9,955 nt of DNA. Source: Gp6-AA40 sp050742535 (GTDB lineage Bacteria; Acidobacteriota; Vicinamibacteria; Vicinamibacterales; UBA2999). How positions within the stretch are numbered: position 1 is the first letter of the stretch; each line of letters begins with the position of its first letter. Below, piece by piece: positions 5,514 to 9,955 of the stretch. Made by a program: the position numbers and the translations under genes. The notes beneath the pieces are model-generated. The model did no database searches, had not been told where the DNA came from, and saw only the letters and a list, made by a program, of their open reading frames with translations. The stretch spans positions 1 to 9,955 of the forward strand of contig JBOGIQ010000218.1 in the NCBI GenBank assembly GCA_050742535.1, read 5' to 3'.

Positions 5514-6488
5514 CTAGGTGGTCGGTTGCGGCGCAGGCTGCGTCGCAGCCTTCACCTTGTCCTTGTTCTTCGACAGCCACTGATCGAACGACTGCAGCTG
5601 CGGATTCAGCTTGCGCGTCTCCTCGATGCTGCGGGCGCCGTTCACTTCCTTGGCGAAGTCGCGGTAGGTCTGGAACATGTTTCCGTATTCATCGGCTCCC
5701 GGGAAGCCGAAGCTGCGGAACAGATCCGCGTCCACCGCATTGAACTGCACCGGGCTGATGCCGAGCCCCTTCGACAGCTTGTCGCTCATCTCCTGGAAGC
5801 TGAGGCTCTCGCCGGCAATCCCCACGGTCTTGCCGATGTACTGCTGGCCGGCCTTGAAGATCCCGAACGCGGCCTTGCCGATGTCCTCGCCGGCGATGGC
5901 GGGCAGCTTCGCGTCGCCCATCGGGAAGGTCCAGCTGTAGACGCCCTTGTCGTCCTTCTTCGGCGCCAGGCCGAACATGTACAGGTTGTCCCAGTAGAAC
6001 GACGTCACCAGGTAGGTGACCGGCAGACCCTTGAAGTACTCGTCGGCCTCGGCCTTGGCGTCGAAGTGCGGCACCCGGTACTTGCCCTGGAGGATCGGCA
6101 TCCGTTTGTCGTCCGCCGACATCAGTTTGCGCGTGTCCTCGAGGGTTGACCAGATGACGTGCTTCACGCCGGCGGCTTTCGCCGCTTCTGCGATGTTCTT
6201 CGCCTGCGCCTTCTCCTTCTCTCCGGAGAAGTGCTCCCAGAAGTTGGTGACGCCGTAGACGCCATGGGCGCCGGCGAACGCCTTCTTCAGGCTCTCGACG
6301 TCGTCGAGATCGCCCTTGACGACTTCGGCGCCGGCCGCGGCCAGCGCCTTGGCCGTGTCCTTGTTCGGGTCGCGCGTGATGGCGCGCACCGCAAAGCCGC
6401 TGTTCGGGTCGGCCAGAATGGCGCGAACCAGACCGCCGCCCTGTGTCCCGGTCGCGCCGGTGACGGCAATGATTTTCTTGTCAGCCAT
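5514..6488 (-). CDS. NmrA-like NAD(P)-binding reductase or sensor
   Basis: The protein has 324 residues. It starts with the Rossmann motif GATGTQG (11-17), followed by an AITRDP segment in which R39 and nearby K43 suggest NADPH preference. The NmrA hallmarks follow: KGDLDD after the third strand, GVYGVTNFWEH, and HVIWSTLED. The YxxxK catalytic pair of classical short-chain reductases is not evident, as usual for NmrA-like proteins, which include redox sensors and atypical reductases. The true start is the ATG at 6488, with AAGGA seven bases upstream; a TTG one codon earlier is less likely. It lies 33 bases after the methyltransferase gene on the same strand, so co-transcription is likely. The Lys/Gln/Pro-rich tail ends directly at a heptad repeat. 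Confidence 0.92.
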   Translation of the reverse strand: MADKKIIAVTGATGTQGGGLVRAILADPNSGFAVRAITRDPNKDTAKALAAAGAEVVKGDLDDVESLKKAFAGAHGVYGVTNFWEHFSGEKEKAQAKNIAEAAKAAGVKHVIWSTLEDTRKLMSADDKRMPILQGKYRVPHFDAKAEADEYFKGLPVTYLVTSFYWDNLYMFGLAPKKDDKGVYSWTFPMGDAKLPAIAGEDIGKAAFGIFKAGQQYIGKTVGIAGESLSFQEMSDKLSKGLGISPVQFNAVDADLFRSFGFPGADEYGNMFQTYRDFAKEVNGARSIEETRKLNPQLQSFDQWLSKNKDKVKAATQPAPQPTT

Positions 6489-6521
6489 CAATTCATCCTT
6501 CGTGTTGTGGTTTGAGAATCC

Positions 6522-7652
6522 CTACCGCGCAACCGCTGCGCCGGCGCCGACCAGTTCTCCGCGCACGATCGCGGCGCCGTCGACGAGCGCCTTCAGCTTG
6601 GCCTTCGCCACGTAACGGGACAGCGGCTTCATGCCGCAATCCGTGCTGAGCGTTACTTTCTCCGGCGGCACGACATCGAGCACCTTGCGGATCCGGTCCG
6701 CCACTGTCTGTGGCGACTCGATCATGTTCGTGCGGATGTCGAGCACGCCGCACTGGATGCCGACGTTCTTCGGCAGGTTCTTCATGAACTCGATGCCCTT
6801 CATCTCGCGGTTGGCGTAGTCGAGCACGAACTCATCGATGCCCTTGGTCTCGAAGAAGTAGGGCAGCACCGTCTGATAGCCCTCGGGGAAGCTACCGCTG
6901 AGGATGTCGTTGCCCCAGGCGTTGCCGAAGCAGAAGTGCCAGCCGATCTTCGCGTTGACGCCTTCGCAGCACTTCTCGATGACGTCCTTGATCCATTTGT
7001 AGTCGTCCTTGTTGCCGGTGAAGAGCGGCAGCCAGGCGCCGAGGTCCTCGATCTGGAGATACTGCGCGCCAGCCTCGACCAGGTCCTTCATCTCCTTGTT
7101 GAAGATCGGGACCAGGGCGTAGCTCAGCTCCTTCGCGTCCTTGTAGTGCTGGAAGTAGACGTGCCACGCCAGGTTGACGGGGCCGGCACCGACGGACACC
7201 TTGATCGGCCGCGTCGCGTACCGTTTTGTGATCTTGTAGAGATCCGCCAGGCGGATGGGTCCGTGCTTCACCGGACCGCTGTTGATGACGCCGCCCCAGT
7301 CGTCGAGGATCTCGACGACGCGATTGCGATCCGTCGCGCCGATGGTCGACGGATGCTGCTCGCGCGACTGCTCGAACCCGCCAATCCGCTCGTACATGTA
7401 CCAGCAGAACGCCCCGATCGCGCCGACGTAGTCGTCGTACCACATGTTGCCGTCGGTCACGATGTCGAGCCCGGCGGCTTCCTGGTCGCGGACCACCGTC
7501 GCGACGGCATCGTCGTACTCTTCTTCGAATCTGACTTCCTTGAACGCAACCCGAATATCGCGCCCGAGCAGCTGGTGGGTGTACCAGGACGGTCGCGGAT
7601 AGGAGCCGACCATCGTGGTCGGGAGCATCTTGTCAACGATCTTCGTGGCCAT
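6522..7652 (-). CDS. MetE C-terminal-like zinc methyltransferase family protein
   Basis: The protein has 376 residues and matches the C-terminal catalytic half of cobalamin-independent methionine synthase (COG0620, UROD/MetE-like barrel); the N-terminal half of full MetE (about 750 residues) is absent. Visible motifs: VGSYPRP (15-21), IVTDGNMW (64-71), QIEDLG (200-205), the zinc pair H239-x-C241 in GWHFCFG, and C339 in STDCGMK. The third zinc ligand, Glu in MetE, appears to align with D278 in FVLDYANRE. The ATG at 7652 has GAGGA four bases upstream; a longer frame to 7697 lacks such a site. Possible roles: methylation of a thiol from a corrinoid protein or other donor (as in short 'core' MetE proteins), or transfer to another thiol, as in epoxyalkane:coenzyme M transferase, which is similar in size. 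The substrate is not settled. Confidence 0.88.
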   Translation of the reverse strand: MATKIVDKMLPTTMVGSYPRPSWYTHQLLGRDIRVAFKEVRFEEEYDDAVATVVRDQEAAGLDIVTDGNMWYDDYVGAIGAFCWYMYERIGGFEQSREQHPSTIGATDRNRVVEILDDWGGVINSGPVKHGPIRLADLYKITKRYATRPIKVSVGAGPVNLAWHVYFQHYKDAKELSYALVPIFNKEMKDLVEAGAQYLQIEDLGAWLPLFTGNKDDYKWIKDVIEKCCEGVNAKIGWHFCFGNAWGNDILSGSFPEGYQTVLPYFFETKGIDEFVLDYANREMKGIEFMKNLPKNVGIQCGVLDIRTNMIESPQTVADRIRKVLDVVPPEKVTLSTDCGMKPLSRYVAKAKLKALVDGAAIVRGELVGAGAAVAR

Positions 7653-7732
7653 GTGGTCCTCTGTGTTTATGTGCGTATGTCCTTGGGGCCGAAGCACCCG
7701 TGGCCGGAGCCGTTAATCATTGTTCAATGGAC

Positions 7733-7759
7733 GCAAGGGGTGCAAGGGGTCCAAGGCGT
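7733..7759. repeat. Three 9-bp tandem units (GCAAGGGGT) before the lipoprotein gene
   Basis: GCAAGGGGT occurs perfectly at 7733-7741 and 7742-7750, and with two changes at 7751-7759. The array lies between the divergent methyltransferase and lipoprotein genes and ends five bases before a candidate -10 box, occupying the place where a -35 element would be. Confidence 0.75.
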
Positions 7760-7763
7760 CCGA

Positions 7764-7769
7764 TATCAT
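7764..7769 (+). promoter_or_regulatory. Candidate -10 box (TATCAT), leaderless promoter of the lipoprotein gene
   Basis: TATCAT ends seven bases before the ATG at 7777, so transcription would begin at the start codon. An in-frame ATG at 7768 overlaps this box and would not be in such a transcript, which favours 7777 as the start. No Shine-Dalgarno sequence is seen. Confidence 0.42.
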
Positions 7770-7776
7770 GGGCGCC

Positions 7777-8535
7777 ATGTCGAGTCGCATTCATATTCTT
7801 GGAATCCTCGTGCTTGCCGGCGGACTGCTGACCGCAGCCTGCGGCGGCGGCAGCACCCCGGAACCTCCCGCGGCGACGGCGAAGGCGGATGGACCGGGGG
7901 TCGTGACTGGAAAAATCATCATTGACGGCGAGCCGCCGGTCCGGACTCCCGTCAGGATGGCCGCCGACCCCAACTGCAAACCAGGACCGCAGTCGCTGTC
8001 CGAGACGATCATCGTTGCGCAGGATCGCGGGCTGAAAAATGTGTTCGTCCACGTTAAGGACGGGCTCGGCAATTCGGTGTATGAAACCCCGACCGCTGCC
8101 ATCAAGCTCGATCAGGTGGGTTGCCGGTACGAGCCTCACGTCTTCGGCGTTTTCGCCGGCCAGCCGGTCGAGATCAGGAACAGCGATCCGACGCTGCACA
8201 ACGTCCACGCCATCCCGAAGAACAACGAGGAGTTCAACTTCGGCCAGCCGGACGAGAAGGCGCCGATCGTCACCAAGACATTCAGCAAGCCGGAAATCGG
8301 GGTCTCGTTCAGGTGCGACGTGCACGGCTGGATGCGCTCGTACGCCAACGTCGTGACGCACCCCTTCTTTGCCGTCACCAAGGACGATGGGACGTTCGAA
8401 ATCAAGGGATTGCCGGCAGGAACCTACACCATCGAGGCGTGGCACGAGCGGCTGGGGACGCAGACGCAGAGCGTGACGATTTCTGCCGATTCGCCCGCCG
8501 TAACGAGTTCCTTCACGTTTAAGCCCGCTGCCTGA
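7777..8535 (+). CDS. Cupredoxin-like lipoprotein with C-terminal regulatory-like beta domain
   Basis: The protein has 252 residues. A lipoprotein signal is likely: hydrophobic ILGILVLAGGLLTAA (7-21) then C22 and a Gly/Ser/Pro-rich tether to about 40. The box TAAC has Thr rather than Leu at -3, slightly unusual. The central domain (about 42-195) contains a type 1 copper pattern: H141 or H144 in LHNVHAIP, then C180-x2-H183-x2-M186 in FRCDVHGWM. The C-x2-H-x2-M spacing is that of amicyanin rather than plastocyanin. C67 and C116 may form a disulfide. The last part (about 196-250, with DDGTFEIKGLPAGTYTIEAW) is a carboxypeptidase-regulatory-like fold. It is probably an envelope electron carrier or copper-binding protein; its partners are unknown. 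The frame continues upstream to 7720 but that part is repeat sequence. Confidence 0.9.
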   Translation: MSSRIHILGILVLAGGLLTAACGGGSTPEPPAATAKADGPGVVTGKIIIDGEPPVRTPVRMAADPNCKPGPQSLSETIIVAQDRGLKNVFVHVKDGLGNSVYETPTAAIKLDQVGCRYEPHVFGVFAGQPVEIRNSDPTLHNVHAIPKNNEEFNFGQPDEKAPIVTKTFSKPEIGVSFRCDVHGWMRSYANVVTHPFFAVTKDDGTFEIKGLPAGTYTIEAWHERLGTQTQSVTISADSPAVTSSFTFKPAA

Positions 8536-8547
8536 TTCAGGCACGGG

Positions 8548-8612
8548 CCGCGGAGTCGCGAAGGCGCGGAGGCTGAAAAGCTCCGCGTCTCAGCGTCTCC
8601 GCGGTTTGTTTT
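8548..8612 (+). terminator. Hairpin of 3 + 3 eight-base units with T-rich tail
   Basis: Positions 8548-8571 and 8581-8604 are inverted arms matching at 20 of 24 bases, with a nine-base loop. Each arm is three 8-base units (for the right arm CTCCGCGT, CTCAGCGT, CTCCGCGG). The right arm is followed by TTTGTTTT (8605-8612). Starting 13 bases after the lipoprotein stop, this is a good intrinsic terminator on the plus strand, made from a short-period repeat. Confidence 0.7.
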
Positions 8613-8639
8613 CTGAATACGACACACCCAGAAACCCGT

Positions 8640-8645
8640 TACACT
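8640..8645 (+). promoter_or_regulatory. Candidate -10 box (TACACT), leaderless promoter of the serine hydrolase gene
   Basis: TACACT ends seven bases before the ATG at 8653, the same spacing as at 7764-7769. The intervening bases CGCCGCC contain no Shine-Dalgarno sequence. The upstream terminator implies that this gene needs its own promoter. Confidence 0.4.
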
Positions 8646-8652
8646 CGCCGCC

Positions 8653-9918
8653 ATGCGACGGCATCTGCTGCTCGCCTCCCTGTTCCTGCTGCAGGGCGCG
8701 GTCTGCCTGGCGCAGGACCCTGCCCGCATGGAGCAGGTCGTCCAATCCTTCACCGGCAATGCCGGCTTCGCGGGCTCGATCCTGGTCGCTCGCGGAGATG
8801 ACGTGCTCTTCGACAGGCGCTACGGCACCGTACCGCGACGGCAGGCGGTAGCCTCGCTGACCAAACAGTTCACGGCTGCGGCAATCCTGCTGCTCGAGCA
8901 ACGCGGCAGGCTTCGCATCGAGGACCCCGTCAAAAAGCATCTCCCCAACGCGCCGGCAGCGTGGGATGGGATGACGATTTTTCACCTGCTGACGCATACC
9001 GCCGGATTCCCCGGCCTGCAGACACCGCCGGAGCTGCGCAGCCCGCCAGCGCCGGCCGGTACGGCGGCCCCGGCCACGGTCACCGAGTTCATCAACGGGC
9101 TGATCGAACGGCCGCTAGTCGCACGGCCGGGCGAGACGTTCAGCTACACGAACACCGGCTACTTCATTCTCAGCGACATCATCGAGCGGCGCTCAGGGCA
9201 GAGTTACGAACGGTTTGTCACCGACAACCTTCTGGCGCCGCTCAAGCTGATGAACACGGGACTCGATCCCGCGGCGGCGAAGACGATGTCGCCGAACTCG
9301 CTGGCGCCGGCGCCCAACGGGGCAGCGGGCTTCTCCACGACACCGGCGGATCTCCTGCGGTGGCAGCGTGCGCTCTACGGCGGGAAGGTGCTCTCCGCGG
9401 CGTCGCGGCGGAAGATGACGACGCCGTTCAAAGGCGATTACGGGCTTGGCATTTACGTCCGGAGCGTGGATGGGCGGCTAGCGTACACCCACGGTGGCGG
9501 CGCCCCCGCGTTCGCGAACCTGACCTACTTCCCCGACCGCCATGTCTCCGTTGTCGTCCTCGGCAGCATCGCCACTGCGCCGGCGCCGGAGGTCGCTGCG
9601 TACCTTGGCACGCTCGCGCACGGCGGGACGGTGACCCTGGCGTCGGAGCGCAAGTACGTCACGCTGCCGCTCAGTGTGCTCGAACGGTATGTGGGGCAAT
9701 ATGAGCTGGGAGGCCGCTGGCCGATTGTCCTCGACGGCATGAACCTCGTGTTCGTCGCCGGGCCGCAGAAGACGCGGCTGCTGGCGGAGTCGGAGACGGT
9801 CTTCTACCTCGAAGGTACGAATCTCCGCGTCGAATTCGTGCGTGACGCATCAGGTGCGGTCGTTGAGATGGTGATGCACCAGGGCACGCGGCAGGATCGA
9901 GCCAAGCGCGTCCAGTAA
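8653..9918 (+). CDS. Secreted serine hydrolase of the beta-lactamase family (class C-like)
   Basis: The protein has 421 residues, with a signal peptide (1-20, cleavage near CLA-QD). The catalytic motifs of the serine beta-lactamase/D-alanyl carboxypeptidase clan (PF00144) are all visible: S68-L-T-K71 in ASLTKQFTA, Y165-T-N167 in FSYTNTGY, and H280-G-G in THGGGAP. Typical helpers such as LLTHTAGFPG (112-121) and RPGETFSYTN (158-167) are present. A C-terminal beta domain follows (about 335-421, starting near LERYVGQYE), resembling the DUF3471-type extension of such hydrolases. The link between the first hairpin (YGTV, 57-60) and the SxxK helix is some residues shorter than usual. It is most likely an esterase or peptidase in the periplasm rather than a resistance enzyme; substrate unknown. 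It follows a terminator and is probably transcribed alone. Confidence 0.93.
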   Translation: MRRHLLLASLFLLQGAVCLAQDPARMEQVVQSFTGNAGFAGSILVARGDDVLFDRRYGTVPRRQAVASLTKQFTAAAILLLEQRGRLRIEDPVKKHLPNAPAAWDGMTIFHLLTHTAGFPGLQTPPELRSPPAPAGTAAPATVTEFINGLIERPLVARPGETFSYTNTGYFILSDIIERRSGQSYERFVTDNLLAPLKLMNTGLDPAAAKTMSPNSLAPAPNGAAGFSTTPADLLRWQRALYGGKVLSAASRRKMTTPFKGDYGLGIYVRSVDGRLAYTHGGGAPAFANLTYFPDRHVSVVVLGSIATAPAPEVAAYLGTLAHGGTVTLASERKYVTLPLSVLERYVGQYELGGRWPIVLDGMNLVFVAGPQKTRLLAESETVFYLEGTNLRVEFVRDASGAVVEMVMHQGTRQDRAKRVQ

Positions 9919-9955
9919 CTGGGTAGCCTGGGTAGCCTGGGTAGCTGGGTTGCCT
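9919..9955. repeat. 9-bp tandem repeat (CTGGGTAGC) starting at the stop codon
   Basis: Three perfect CTGGGTAGC units occupy 9919-9945, directly after the TAA of the hydrolase gene, followed by a diverged TGGGTTGCCT up to the window edge. It may continue, or have an inverted partner, outside the window. Confidence 0.8.

Noticed and set aside
7720..7776. Upstream ATG starts at 7720 and 7768 for the lipoprotein
   Set aside because: The first would translate the 9-base repeat ahead of the signal peptide; the second overlaps the likely -10 box. The 7777 ATG directly precedes a normal lipoprotein signal.
6936..7925. 329-codon plus-strand open frame
   Set aside because: Most of it is antisense to the MetE-like gene, which has clear zinc and active-site motifs; it then runs through the 9-base repeat, out of frame with the lipoprotein gene.

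Overview
The window is GC-rich, densely packed chromosomal DNA from a bacterium that looks like a soil or sediment Acidobacteriota, perhaps of the Vicinamibacteria type. That placement is inferred from gene content and style: DUF6152 and DUF6644 proteins, a secreted amidohydrolase, a cupredoxin lipoprotein, a serine beta-lactamase-like hydrolase, and intergenic gaps filled with short-period G-rich repeats. No marker gene confirms it. There is no rRNA, tRNA, CRISPR array, phage gene or transposase.

Layout. Positions 1-3524 are all on the minus strand. Read in transcription order they are: a secreted protein of unknown function (3524-2832); an AbrB-type antitoxin and PIN toxin pair that overlap (2779-2055); a four-helix DUF6644-like membrane protein (2019-1543); a larger eight-helix membrane protein coupled to it (1533-532); a possible 31-residue single-helix membrane peptide (450-355); and the start of a DUF6152 secreted protein that runs off the left edge (284-1). 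A secreted amidohydrolase is divergent at 3581-4918 on plus. Convergent to it is a DUF2784 membrane protein (5352-4981). Then come an NmrA-like reductase (6488-5514) and, upstream of it in the same operon, a MetE-C-like zinc methyltransferase (7652-6522). Divergent from that operon on plus are a cupredoxin-like lipoprotein (7777-8535) and a serine hydrolase (8653-9918). No gene-free stretch exceeds 300 bases. The largest gap, 285-531, holds the small ORF and two inverted repeats.

How the parts may work together. The membrane proteins at 532-2019 and the DUF6152 protein form a plausible envelope module. The DUF6152 protein should have a mature N-terminal histidine, and the membrane proteins carry histidines in or near helices, so a metal or heme role is possible but unproven. 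The methyltransferase and NmrA-like reductase are probably co-transcribed. The rest are mainly exported hydrolytic or redox proteins.

The most distinctive signals are between genes. (1) Tandem repeats of period 7, 8 or 9, usually three or four units, lie beside gene ends, and two sets are folded into long inverted pairs. (2) Two palindromes share the core GGCTGANNCC, each beside the stop of a small or fragmentary ORF. (3) A TANNNT box lies 6-8 bases before the ATG of four genes that lack a clear Shine-Dalgarno sequence, which suggests leaderless transcription. (4) The eight-helix membrane protein appears to be a fusion whose second half is a paralogue of its neighbour.
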